A stretch of 64,000 bases of DNA from Desertivirga sp966211215 (GCA_966211215.1 CBIHNR010000001.1:1-64000); one strand, 5' to 3'; shown: positions 1 to 8,255, numbered from the stretch's first letter. Numbers and translations are program-made. The notes: generated by a model not told the origin, from the sequence alone.

Positions 1-1
1 G

Positions 2-265
2 GTGTTTATTGCCCGTATGCTTATCAAGATAAGGTTCATTTCTTTGGTTAACCTCATTATGGACAAGCTGGTGGTTAAAGAACTAATTCAGGAAGATTGT
101 AATTCAGACAAAATAGGAGAGGAGTTACAGAAATTGGTGGGAGGAAGCTACCGCGATGAAATGCTTCAAAACTTTAAGCAACTCTCAGAAAAGATGGGTT
201 CTCCGGGCGCATCTGAAAAGACAGCCAGGCTTATAGTAAAAAGCCTGGTTAAAACTAATTTTTAA
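2..265 (+). CDS. lpxB: Lipid-A-disaccharide synthase, C-terminal end (5' truncated by window)
   Basis: The reading frame is open from the left edge, so only the last 87 or so codons are present and the real start lies outside the window. The segment FISLVNLIMDK followed by VVKELIQ is the conserved C-terminal region of LpxB, and the rest is the usual helical tail. LpxB is a GT19 glycosyltransferase at the inner face of the cytoplasmic membrane. It joins UDP-diacylglucosamine and lipid X to form the lipid A disaccharide. The stop codon sits inside a strong terminator hairpin, so this is the last gene of its transcript. Identification rests on a short conserved segment. Confidence 0.8.
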   Translation: MFIARMLIKIRFISLVNLIMDKLVVKELIQEDCNSDKIGEELQKLVGGSYRDEMLQNFKQLSEKMGSPGASEKTARLIVKSLVKTNF

Positions 266-273
266 CCAGGCTT
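241..273 (+). terminator. Terminator hairpin overlapping the lpxB stop codon
   Basis: A perfect 14-bp inverted repeat (241-254 with 260-273, arm AAGCCTGGTTAAAA) has a 5-nt loop. The TAA stop at 263-265 lies in the descending arm. There is no long T tract after it, so it may act in both directions or as a 3'-end stabiliser. Seen directly; the terminator role is inferred. Confidence 0.7.
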
Positions 274-370
274 CAATACTTATTAAACCTACTAGTAAAA
301 AACCTTAGAGTATATCCGCCTACACAAACGCACCAGCCCGAATACTCTTTTCGCTTAATACTGTTAGAAA

Positions 371-487
371 TTAGCCCCTGCGCTCAAATCTGCTCCTCTG
401 CTGATTTCTAACCGGCACTAATGCAGGTTCTTTTCTTTTCAATCCTTCTACAACATCCGATATCAACTTTTTCAATTTCTCAAACAT
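371..487 (-). CDS. Small 38-residue basic protein, unknown
   Basis: A complete 38-codon ORF on the minus strand, ATG at 487-485 and TAA at 373-371. It begins MFEKLKKLISDVVEGLKRK and ends in an arginine-rich tail, RSRFERRG. An AGGGG ribosome-binding-like run sits about 7 nt before the ATG, which is unusual in this phylum and supports translation. The N-terminal half could form an amphipathic basic helix; no signal peptide is seen. It lies alone between convergent lpxB and the sulfatase gene (minus strand, upstream of it). I do not recognise it. A chance ORF in AT-rich spacer is possible, though the codon choice looks coding-like. Confidence 0.45.
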   Translation of the reverse strand: MFEKLKKLISDVVEGLKRKEPALVPVRNQQRSRFERRG

Positions 488-638
488 AACCAACCCCTTT
501 TCTAGTATAATGTAATTTAATAAATATCTAATACGCTTTTAAGTTATAATAAGTATTCAGCTCTTGAATTTTTTTTTATTTTCTTAAAAGTTATGTTTTA
601 TTACGAATTATTTATTACAAGGTTGCGGTTTTTTAATT

Positions 639-2057
639 TTATTGCTCTGCTGCTTCCCAGTTAAATGCCTGATTCTCAGAAGGGCTCTTAGCTCGTTGCA
701 TGATTGCCCTTAACGATTTAACCTTGGCATAATTGGAACTTGCAATATTATTTTTCTCACCCTTGTCAATACTCAAGTCGTATAATTCAAGCACCTCTGC
801 TTTTCCCTTCTCCTTAAACCTGATTAACTTCCAGTTGCCTTGCCGTACCGCTTCTTTAAGGGTTCCGGTTTCATTAAACTGCCAATATAGATAATCGTGT
901 GGTTTTTGAGTTTTCCCTGCTAATGCGGGGGCAAAAGAGATGCCATCAATATTATTGGGTGTAATACTGCCTGTTAGAGTGCTTAGTGTGGGTAAAATGT
1001 CCCAAAGTGCCCAAATATCTTCTCGGGTTTTCCCCATAGGTACCTTTCCGGGTGCTTTTACAATTAGTGGAACCCGAATTCCTCCTTCATATAAATCCCG
1101 TTTTACGCCTTTAAATTGAGCGCTACTATTAAAAAATGCCGGGTCACCGCCGCCTTCTTCATGCGGGCCATTATCACTGGTGAAGAAGATGTAAGTATCG
1201 TTTTCCAATCCTAAATCTTTAACCTGTTTTACAATGCGTGCTACATCCTGGTCCAGGCGGTACATCATAGCGGCAAAAGCAGCATGTGGCTGAGCTTGAG
1301 AAGAGTAGGACGTGCCTTTTGTAATGAATGGATTCTCCGGCGGATATTTACTGCTGCCATCGCTGTTTTGAAATTTCTTAATCAGGTTATCGGGCACCCT
1401 CAATTCCGCATGTGGCAGGGTAGTAGATAGGTATAGAAAAAACGGTTTAGCACTATTTTCTTTGATGAAGTCCAGCGCATTATCCATAACCAGGTCCTGT
1501 ACATATTTATTCGAATCTATACTTACTTTTCTTAACTCTCTATTTTTAACCTGATACAAATAATCCGTATAATAATGGTGTGCATGGCGTTGCAGGAGGT
1601 AGCCATAAAAACTATCAAAGCCTTTCAAGTGTGGAGCGCCTGGTTCATTTTCGAGTCCCAACCCCCATTTTCCAAACATACCTGTAGTATATCCAGCGTT
1701 TTGCAGCCTTTGCGCCATGGTGGTGTCTTGTTCTCGTAAAGAAACATTGCCATTTCCGCGTATATAGGCATGTCCCATGTGTTTGCCTGTCATTAGTGCT
1801 GCACGAGACGGGGCACATACCGTATTGCCAGCATAGAAGTTCGTGAACTTTGTCCCTTCTTTAGCCAGCTTATCAATATTAGGAGTACTTATCGGGCTTT
1901 TCGGGTTAAAACATGAAATATTACCATAGCCAAGGTCATCAGCAAGGATAAAAATAATATTGGGCTGTTTTTTTGTTTTGGATTGCGCTTCTGCTTTGTT
2001 TAAAATGATGAATGATGCAAGCAGTAAAAGACTGAAAATCTTCATGTTGGGAAACAA
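639..2057 (-). CDS. Secreted type I sulfatase (S1 family, arylsulfatase A-like)
   Basis: 472 residues from the first ATG; the second ATG (2045, MKIFSLLLLAS) is the likelier start because it places the signal peptide at the N-terminus, with cleavage near KAEAQ. The metal-binding aspartates are in ILADDLGYG (residues 38-45). The formylglycine motif C-A-P-S-R is at residues 81-85, followed by the conserved ALMTGKHMGHAYIRGN stretch. It would hydrolyse sulfate esters in the periplasm or outside the cell after its cysteine is converted by a formylglycine-generating enzyme, which is not encoded here. No SusC/SusD genes are adjacent, so the substrate cannot be read from context. A TATGTTTG promoter-like box lies at 2079-2086. 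Sulfatase assignment is firm; arylsulfatase substrate is not. Confidence 0.92.
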   Translation of the reverse strand: MFPNMKIFSLLLLASFIILNKAEAQSKTKKQPNIIFILADDLGYGNISCFNPKSPISTPNIDKLAKEGTKFTNFYAGNTVCAPSRAALMTGKHMGHAYIRGNGNVSLREQDTTMAQRLQNAGYTTGMFGKWGLGLENEPGAPHLKGFDSFYGYLLQRHAHHYYTDYLYQVKNRELRKVSIDSNKYVQDLVMDNALDFIKENSAKPFFLYLSTTLPHAELRVPDNLIKKFQNSDGSSKYPPENPFITKGTSYSSQAQPHAAFAAMMYRLDQDVARIVKQVKDLGLENDTYIFFTSDNGPHEEGGGDPAFFNSSAQFKGVKRDLYEGGIRVPLIVKAPGKVPMGKTREDIWALWDILPTLSTLTGSITPNNIDGISFAPALAGKTQKPHDYLYWQFNETGTLKEAVRQGNWKLIRFKEKGKAEVLELYDLSIDKGEKNNIASSNYAKVKSLRAIMQRAKSPSENQAFNWEAAEQ

Positions 2058-2078
2058 ATAATTTATTGGTTATTGTGG

Positions 2079-2086
2079 CAAACATA
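2079..2086 (-). promoter_or_regulatory. -7 promoter box TAnnTTTG for the sulfatase gene
   Basis: Minus-strand TATGTTTG, an exact match to the Bacteroidota -7 consensus, 21 nt before the 2057 start and 33 nt before the 2045 start. No clear -33 element. Confidence 0.4.
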
Positions 2087-2151
2087 GTTATTATGTTTAC
2101 TTCTTTCATAAATTTTGGCTTTCTTCGCATCAATTTTACATTAATACAGAG

Positions 2152-2805
2152 ATGAAAGCTTTTCTATTTGACTTGAACGGTACAATGATAGACGATATGG
2201 ACTACCATACGGATACATGGCATGAAATTTTGAACAATGATTTGGGCGCCAATTTAAGCAGAGAAGCTGTGAAAATGGAGATGTATGGGAAAAACCACGA
2301 GTTGCTGGTAAGGGTATTTGGTGAGGAAAAATTTTCGGAGGAAGAGAAAGATCAAATTTCATTTGAAAAGGAGCGCCGCTATCAGAAAACGTTTAAACCA
2401 CATTTAAAGCTGATTGATGGCTTAGATAAGCTTCTTGAGAGAGCTGATGAGAAAGGTATTAAGATGGCGATTGGTTCGGCGGCTATTACATATAATGTAG
2501 ATTTTGTATTGGATGGCTTGAACATTCGCAAGTACTTTCCCGTGGTTATTAGTGCAGATCACGTAGTTGTTAGCAAGCCGGATCCCGAAACATTTTTGAA
2601 AGGCGCCGAAGGCTTAGGAATCAAGCCTGAAGATTGCATCGTATTTGAAGATAACCCGAAAGGAGTTGAATCTGCCCGTCGTGCCGGAATGAAATGTGTG
2701 GTTTTAACCACGATGCACGAAGAGTATGAGTTTGCCGGCCTGGATAACATTTTAGTTTTTGTAAAGGATTATACCGACCCTTTCTTTGAAGATTTTTTGA
2801 ACTAA
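2152..2805 (+). CDS. HAD-superfamily hydrolase, beta-phosphoglucomutase-like
   Basis: 217 residues, the usual size for the beta-phosphoglucomutase subgroup with an alpha-helical cap inserted after motif I. Motif I is FDLNGTMIDD: the nucleophile Asp7 is present, but the second aspartate of the usual DxD is Asn9. Motif II is IGSAA, motif III is the lysine in SKPDPETF, and motif IV is EDNPKGVESA. The general acid/base aspartate is therefore replaced, which argues against a standard phosphatase and leaves mutase, phosphonatase-like or altered activity open. It is a single gene that meets the chaperone gene tail to tail, with a shared terminator between them. Family certain, substrate unknown. Confidence 0.88.
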   Translation: MKAFLFDLNGTMIDDMDYHTDTWHEILNNDLGANLSREAVKMEMYGKNHELLVRVFGEEKFSEEEKDQISFEKERRYQKTFKPHLKLIDGLDKLLERADEKGIKMAIGSAAITYNVDFVLDGLNIRKYFPVVISADHVVVSKPDPETFLKGAEGLGIKPEDCIVFEDNPKGVESARRAGMKCVVLTTMHEEYEFAGLDNILVFVKDYTDPFFEDFLN

Positions 2806-2938
2806 GTAAGTATTAATCAGCAAGCCACGGTCCGTAACAACTCTTTAAATGCCTATCTAAAAGCAAGAAGTAGGAATGGTTTACCAAATCGGCTTCTTCC
2901 CTGATTTAATGTATCGGATCAGATAGGAGAAAAATAAC

Positions 2939-2965
2939 AAAAGCCGCTGGTTGAAGGCGGCTTTT
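2939..2965. terminator. Bidirectional terminator between convergent genes
   Basis: Perfect 9-bp inverted repeat AAAAGCCGC / GCGGCTTTT with a 9-nt loop. The A-run and T-run ends give a U tract in either direction. It serves both the HAD gene and the minus-strand chaperone/usher-like operon. Confidence 0.8.
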
Positions 2966-3019
2966 AACTGTGAATTTAGGTGACGAATATCGGTTAGCAC
3001 CAAGTGCTCTTAATAGTTT

Positions 3020-3832
3020 TTACTGAATTTCCAGATCCATTTCCGCTGCTTGTACATCTTCCTTGCTGCCATAGTCAACAACTCCGGTAACTGTATACTT
3101 GCCTTTCTCCTGAGCGGCAGGAATTGTAAATTTCATTTCCCTGGAACCGCCTGGTAGAACAGTAAATGCAGCGGGTTTTAAGCGTTCTTTCTTTCCGGTT
3201 TTAAGGTTTACCAGCTCAACATAGCTCGCGCAATCTAAAATCGCTTCTCCAGTATTTTTGGTTAATATGGATATCACCTTATCGGTTGAATTTGTTCCCG
3301 GAATTTGTTTCATTTCCACAATTTCCGCCTGCTTATTGGTTATGTTAGGTGGTGTTTGGAACAGGTGGATTACAAACTGGAATGTTTCTACTATACCCAT
3401 ACCAACATTATTACCTCCAAGCTTTGTAGCTTCAGATTTTTCTTTGGCAAGTTTTACCAATAAGGTTCCCCATTTTGCTTTATTCGATTCGGGCAGATTT
3501 GGCAATTCCAGTAATATTTGAACGTCTTTGCTTTGGCCGGGTTCAAGCTCAAAAAATGCCGGATTAGCACTAATGTATTTTGTAATGGAATTTGGGCTTT
3601 CGCCCGCCTTCATTAAGGCCGATTTACCCGCACTGCCTGGGGCTGCAAAATCCCCAAAAGTTAATTGAAACGACTGCTTCTTATCTGAATTATTTGAAAC
3701 TTTCAGCGTTTGGGCTTTAACAGAACCTGGTGGAACTTTGTAATAGAACCTGCTGGGCGAAACAGACACCTGTTGAGCTTTTGCAGTTAATCCTAAAAGC
3801 AGAAATAAAAAGCAGTTAATTAGTTTGTTCAT
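3020..3832 (-). CDS. Periplasmic Ig-like chaperone-type protein of a chaperone-usher-like cluster
   Basis: 270 residues with a signal peptide ending near LTAKAQ. Two beta-rich halves are visible. The first (about 22-140) begins VSVSPSRFYYKVPPG, then LKVSNNSDKKQSFQLTFGDF, and later FFELEPGQSKDVQILLELP. This is the layout of PapD-type or DUF916-type Ig domains, in which a proline-rich edge strand is followed by a PG-Q-K turn. The second half (about 170-268) is another Ig-like domain. Last gene of the four-gene operon; its start overlaps the end of the barrel gene by 17 nt, suggesting translational coupling. I infer that it caps or delivers the two small secreted proteins to the barrel protein. 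Homology to true pilus chaperones is not proven by eye. Confidence 0.6.
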   Translation of the reverse strand: MNKLINCFLFLLLGLTAKAQQVSVSPSRFYYKVPPGSVKAQTLKVSNNSDKKQSFQLTFGDFAAPGSAGKSALMKAGESPNSITKYISANPAFFELEPGQSKDVQILLELPNLPESNKAKWGTLLVKLAKEKSEATKLGGNNVGMGIVETFQFVIHLFQTPPNITNKQAEIVEMKQIPGTNSTDKVISILTKNTGEAILDCASYVELVNLKTGKKERLKPAAFTVLPGGSREMKFTIPAAQEKGKYTVTGVVDYGSKEDVQAAEMDLEIQ

Positions 3833-6812
3833 TTTTCTTAGTGTTGTTATTAGTTTTCTCTATTAGTTTTCCCTGTTGGTCAAACTTTCTAATGTTAATT
3901 TTTCGTTTCTTCTCGCGGGCGATAAATGTGATGTTATAGTTATCGGCAACAGTCAACATTTCTACAATGATTCTTTTTTGTTCCAGCTCAAAGTTGTCTG
4001 GCAGGGCGCTTTCATTAAGGCTTACCTGATACACTCCAACTGGCAGGCGTAGGGTAAATCTGCCGTCTTTATCAGTTAAGGTAGAGTACGTTTTGCCCAG
4101 CGAGTCCATTGCGGTTATTCTGATATTGCTTACATCTATCCTTTTGTCAAGGTCAGCAGCCGTTTGGTCGCGTTCCACTGCCAAAATTCCGGTTAAATGA
4201 ACGCCCTGATTTAGAGGCATTGGATATTTCAGATCCTTCTCTAAGACTACAATTTGTTCATTGCCTGCAAAGAAGCCTCCCGTTTCTGACAAAGGATTAA
4301 TGCTGATCCTGTATGCGCCTTTCGGTAAGTTCTTGTATACTACTACACCAGCATCGTTTGTTACAAAATTTTCGCCTACTTCGTTCAATCTTGTGCTTGC
4401 GTTACTGTCAACAACCACAGGCCTGATGTTCACGAGGACATTTTTAAGGCCTTTCTCATTTTTATCCAGCCTTCCATTACCATTTATGTCTTTAAAAATC
4501 TCTATAGTAAGATTATGGTATTTCTTTCCAGATACCGGTACACCCAGCGCTTTCTTTATACCTAACCCGAAAAATAGGTTACTGAAGCCCATCGAAGGGG
4601 TAATGCGTTCCAGGTCTGGGTTTTGAATGATATTAGGGTTGTTTTTCTGATTATTATTAATGTATTGTGCATAGAATTTGATTTCTGTGCCGCGTTTTGG
4701 TAAATAATAAAGCTCGGGCCTAAGGCTTAGCCTGTTCCTTTTGTACAGTGTTTCATAACTATAAACTATGTTTGGCTCGAAAGTGAGCTTCGACTTTAAA
4801 AGCCAGAATTTAAGATTAGTAGTCGTGTAGAAGGACTGTCCGTTGGTTTTGGTTCTTGCAAATAATAATTGGTCGTATATCTGGTAAGGCCCGTAGTAAT
4901 ATCTTATTGTTTGAGTAAGCCCCCTATATCTGATAGAGCTTCTTATCTGAGCAGTGAAGTATGGATCGATATCAAAATCTGGTAATTGGTTATATGCCCC
5001 ATATAATGATAAGTAGAAACGTAAGTCGCCTTTAGGCTGCGGACGATAATCCACGGCAAATGCGTCGGCCAGAGACTTTAAATTAAAGGCTTCGCTATAA
5101 ATATGCTTTAATTTTAATGACAAGCTATAGGACAAGGTTGTAAAGTTGTATCCCAGTTCGTATTGTTCATTAGCATTAAAAATCGAGTTAAACAAAATTC
5201 CAGCAGGCGAGTAGTATTCTGGGTTTTGGGATGAACTATAATAGCTCGCACTTAGCGTTCTTTTATTGTTGAAGCGATAAGAGCCGTATGCACTAAGAGT
5301 TTTTATTCCGCGATAGCCGGTGTTGGACTTACTTCCAAATGAGTTGCTAATACTAATGTTGATTTTTTTAAATGTTCCGGCATAGAGTGCATAGTATGCA
5401 TACCCGGTTTTATTTATGGGCTCAGCTCCACCCGTATAGCTTTCATTCGAATAAACGGAGTTTAATACAATGTTATGGAACTTTAAAATGTTTAGGCCTA
5501 TTCTATTACTATATTGAGTGCTTGTGAATTTCATTAAAGCATCATCCGTCATCTGAACCTGAGTTTCAATCGAGTTTCTGCCCAGCCTGATAGTATGGCC
5601 AGCTCCATAACTGCTTCGATTAGTGGAATTAAACAGGGTAGGTGCTTGCACATAGAAGGCGCTTAGTATGTTATTTTTAACAACCTCCTGCGATGCTTTT
5701 ACCCCTTTTCCGGAATTATTGTACCCCAGTGTGGCATTGCCGTTGATGTCGCCAACTTCAAGTGAAGTTTTGGGCGAGGTATACCCTACGTAATGTGAAT
5801 TCCCAAAAAATGGTTGATAATGAAAGAAATTGTCGAAAAAGAAAGTTTGAAACCTGTAATTTAAGCTTCTCCCTTTGTCAAACATAGCATTGCCATATAA
5901 GCTAAGGTTTAAAATAGTTGAATTATCCATGATGTTATCAATGGTTGCTTCAACGGTAAGTGGGAGAGATGCTGATTGATGTTCTCTCAGCTGTGCTTCC
6001 GCAGTAGCTTTGACGAAATCTACGGTTCCCCGCCATACTTTGGTTGTCGTGTTATCTTCTGTTTCGTTTTGCGCGGTTATTTTTACGGGCAAGACATCGT
6101 TAGGTACTGTGCCAGAATAGTTCCCAACGTCTTCTCGCAGAGTTGTTTGCAGCTGTTTCGTCCTCGATGCGGTAAAGGTGATTATTGTATCCCGATTGGC
6201 AGGAAGCCGTAAATTGTAATACTCCAGTTTGCCAAAGGGGTTGGCTGGATCTAATACTTTAATTCGTTTATCTGTTAAGAAACTAAGTTTGATTTTTTCT
6301 TCGGCATTTCCCTGATTTTGCAGCCTTAGTGCAAAATGAGCTGAATCACTGCCGTTTAAAAAGAAGACTTTAGTACTTAGTGCGGAAATACTCCAGTTTG
6401 ACTCTTGTTTAATAGACATATACCAAATCGCAGATGCGAACTGGGTCCCATTTTCATCTGTAAGGAAAGCATTGATAACATGGTTTACTCTGCCTCCATT
6501 ACTCTTTTGAGGAGTTAGATTAACGGGAATAAATATGGAATCCTGGGGGCTTAGCGTATATCGGCTGGCACGGCTAAAAATCTGTTTCCAGCCATCAGGT
6601 GCAGATATGTTTATATTGAAAGAAACCTCCCGGGATGAGTTGTTCTTGATTCTTACAACGTTTGATGCAAGCTCGTTGCTTGCTTGAATCGTCTTTTTTT
6701 CGGTAAATTCTAATTCAATACCTCTTTTGGCAGCAGTTTGAGCCAGGGCATTCGTCTGTGAGAACAGATGCACCCAAAATACGAATACAAATAAAGGGTA
6801 AAGAATCCTCAT
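3816..6812 (-). CDS. Usher-like outer-membrane barrel protein with Ig/Sdr-type flanking domains
   Basis: 998 residues. Signal peptide to about residue 25 (NALAQ). Two Ig-like/NEW3-type domains follow (about 30-130 and 135-255; VVRIKNNSSREVSFNI, then LRLQNQGNAEEKIKL). A long region of alternating aromatic/polar strands (about 285-790) fits an outer-membrane beta barrel; near its start is SLEVGDINGNATLGYNNSG, reminiscent of the LGD...G...SGRGV signature of ushers. The C-terminus has two small beta domains: an SdrD_B-like one beginning DINGNGRLDKNEKG (calcium-loop pattern) and a second ending near 970. A charged tail KKRKINIRKFDQQGK closes it. It starts 3 nt after the upstream secreted-protein gene. 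Barrel and domain order are read from sequence; the usher role is inference from layout. Confidence 0.6.
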   Translation of the reverse strand: MRILYPLFVFVFWVHLFSQTNALAQTAAKRGIELEFTEKKTIQASNELASNVVRIKNNSSREVSFNINISAPDGWKQIFSRASRYTLSPQDSIFIPVNLTPQKSNGGRVNHVINAFLTDENGTQFASAIWYMSIKQESNWSISALSTKVFFLNGSDSAHFALRLQNQGNAEEKIKLSFLTDKRIKVLDPANPFGKLEYYNLRLPANRDTIITFTASRTKQLQTTLREDVGNYSGTVPNDVLPVKITAQNETEDNTTTKVWRGTVDFVKATAEAQLREHQSASLPLTVEATIDNIMDNSTILNLSLYGNAMFDKGRSLNYRFQTFFFDNFFHYQPFFGNSHYVGYTSPKTSLEVGDINGNATLGYNNSGKGVKASQEVVKNNILSAFYVQAPTLFNSTNRSSYGAGHTIRLGRNSIETQVQMTDDALMKFTSTQYSNRIGLNILKFHNIVLNSVYSNESYTGGAEPINKTGYAYYALYAGTFKKINISISNSFGSKSNTGYRGIKTLSAYGSYRFNNKRTLSASYYSSSQNPEYYSPAGILFNSIFNANEQYELGYNFTTLSYSLSLKLKHIYSEAFNLKSLADAFAVDYRPQPKGDLRFYLSLYGAYNQLPDFDIDPYFTAQIRSSIRYRGLTQTIRYYYGPYQIYDQLLFARTKTNGQSFYTTTNLKFWLLKSKLTFEPNIVYSYETLYKRNRLSLRPELYYLPKRGTEIKFYAQYINNNQKNNPNIIQNPDLERITPSMGFSNLFFGLGIKKALGVPVSGKKYHNLTIEIFKDINGNGRLDKNEKGLKNVLVNIRPVVVDSNASTRLNEVGENFVTNDAGVVVYKNLPKGAYRISINPLSETGGFFAGNEQIVVLEKDLKYPMPLNQGVHLTGILAVERDQTAADLDKRIDVSNIRITAMDSLGKTYSTLTDKDGRFTLRLPVGVYQVSLNESALPDNFELEQKRIIVEMLTVADNYNITFIAREKKRKINIRKFDQQGKLIEKTNNNTKKNEQTN

Positions 6813-6815
6813 AGA

Positions 6816-7385
6816 TTACAAATCCTGAACTAAAATGAAATCTACCCTTAAAGAATAGGAGCCTGCTTTGTAAGTAAGCCCTGGAACTGCTTTTAAGTCA
6901 ACTTTGAAGGAATAGCATTGTGGTTGACTGGTATAGGATCCTGCAGCATTAGCGCCTGGGCTTCCGCATGCAACGGCGGCATCATCTGCCGAAGTACCGA
7001 TAATGTACCTGGGAATAGCAATGTCTGTTAAATTGAAAAAAGATGAGCCCGTTTGGGACGTGTTTGATGTGTTGGTTACTTTGGCTTGTAATATTCCTAC
7101 AGGTATACTGGCATTTCCGGATGTGCCATAAGCAGTATTGATATCAAAAATGCCTCCGGTGCCGGTGGTGGTTCCAACATATAAATCCCATTCTGTGCCA
7201 ACACTCTCTACTTTTAGTGTTAGGTAGTTGGGGAGGATAATTCCATTCTGATACTTTTCTATGGTATCGAAAATGAAACTATTATTGGGTGTTGTTTTTA
7301 ATGCGAAACTTACCGATTGTGCAGCAAGCTGGCTGTAAGTTGAGAGCAGAGTGAGCATTAAAATGAGAGATAGGAATTTCTTCAC
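6816..7385 (-). CDS. Small secreted fibre-subunit-like protein (paralogue 2)
   Basis: 189 residues, signal peptide ending near QLAAQ, mature part beta-rich and rich in Thr/Ser/Gly. It shares a set of positions with the next gene upstream: a FIFDTIEKYQNGI-type motif, WDLYVGT, an IPVGILQAKV stretch, and the closing AGSYSLRVDFILVQDL. Two cysteines (in VACGSPG and SQPQCYSF) could form a disulfide absent from the other paralogue. Its position just before the barrel gene, with a 3-nt gap, makes it a likely client of that protein. I recognise no named family; a pilin or spore-coat-U-like subunit is the working idea. Confidence 0.6.
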   Translation of the reverse strand: MKKFLSLILMLTLLSTYSQLAAQSVSFALKTTPNNSFIFDTIEKYQNGIILPNYLTLKVESVGTEWDLYVGTTTGTGGIFDINTAYGTSGNASIPVGILQAKVTNTSNTSQTGSSFFNLTDIAIPRYIIGTSADDAAVACGSPGANAAGSYTSQPQCYSFKVDLKAVPGLTYKAGSYSLRVDFILVQDL

Positions 7386-7476
7386 TTATCAGTCCTGGTC
7401 GAATAATTGGCGATCTGTTAATTTAGAATGAGAGAATCAGGAGGAATAAGTCTTCCTCCTGATGTAGATTTTAAGC

Positions 7477-8136
7477 CTATAAGTCTTCTATTAAAGCATA
7501 AACAACCTCAAGGTAGTAGTAACCAGCCTGGGCGTAACCTGGTGAAGCTAATGCCACCGTAGAGTTACTGAATGTTGCAGGAATACCTGGTTTTAACCTG
7601 TAATGAACTCTGAATTGATTTGTTGACGGATTTGCAGCTGCAGTTCCTGGTTCATAAGATTCGTTAAGTCCGCTACCTAACTCCCCGGCAAGAAACTGAG
7701 TGGCAGTTGTCGGAACACCATTCACAACTCCAGATCTTGCTAAGCCTTTTAAGCTAACAAAGTTGTTGAAATGGTTAAGAGGAGTACTTGCGTTGCTGTT
7801 CACAACCTTCACCTCTAAAATCTCTGCAGGCAAAGTTGGTTGTCCGTTTGTCGAATAAGATTCTACCTGAGTCCAGTTGGCAGTGCTTGCATAGGCAAAT
7901 AAGTCCCAGGCTACGGTCGCGTCTACATCTAATTTAGTAGCGTTAAATTTTGTGATACCGTTTGAATAATCAGGAATAGATTTAAATGCGAAGTTTACAT
8001 TTGGATCAGTAGTCATGTTCAGATTAAGGATACCTTGAAGATCCATAGTCACATAAGCATACTCTTCATCTGATAATTGAGCGTAAGAATTTACCCCGAA
8101 GCCCAACATGGCCAAAAAAAGAAAAATTTTCTTCAT
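7477..8136 (-). CDS. Small secreted fibre-subunit-like protein (paralogue 1, first gene of operon)
   Basis: 219 residues, signal peptide MKKIFLFLAMLGFGVNSYAQ, mature part begins LSDEEYAYV. It shares with the downstream paralogue the motif FAFKSIPDYSNGI, then WDLFAYAST, LPAEILEVKV and a final AGYYYLEVVYALIEDL. No cysteine is seen in the mature part. A C-terminal hydrophobic strand common to both proteins is what a chaperone-bound donor or edge strand might look like, but that is inference. First gene of the cluster, 91 nt before the second paralogue, and preceded by a 337-nt spacer that holds the presumed promoter. Confidence 0.6.
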   Translation of the reverse strand: MKKIFLFLAMLGFGVNSYAQLSDEEYAYVTMDLQGILNLNMTTDPNVNFAFKSIPDYSNGITKFNATKLDVDATVAWDLFAYASTANWTQVESYSTNGQPTLPAEILEVKVVNSNASTPLNHFNNFVSLKGLARSGVVNGVPTTATQFLAGELGSGLNESYEPGTAAANPSTNQFRVHYRLKPGIPATFSNSTVALASPGYAQAGYYYLEVVYALIEDL

Positions 8137-8241
8137 TTTTTTTTGTGGTTTAATTGTAAAATAAAAAGGTATATAAATGTGATACTTCTACCCACTAAGC
8201 ATTAATAAGGTTACATAAATGCCAAAAAAATGTCAAATTTT

Positions 8242-8255
8242 TTCACATATGTGAA
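8242..8255. promoter_or_regulatory. Perfect palindrome upstream of the fibre-like operon (candidate operator)
   Basis: TTCACATATGTGAA is a perfect 14-bp palindrome about 106 nt before the first subunit gene. The half-site order is the reverse of the classic CRP site. A regulator role is inference only. Confidence 0.3.

Noticed and set aside
481..488. Minus-strand TATGTTTG match over the small-ORF start
   Set aside because: It includes the ATG TTT of the ORF itself, so it cannot be its promoter; a chance match.
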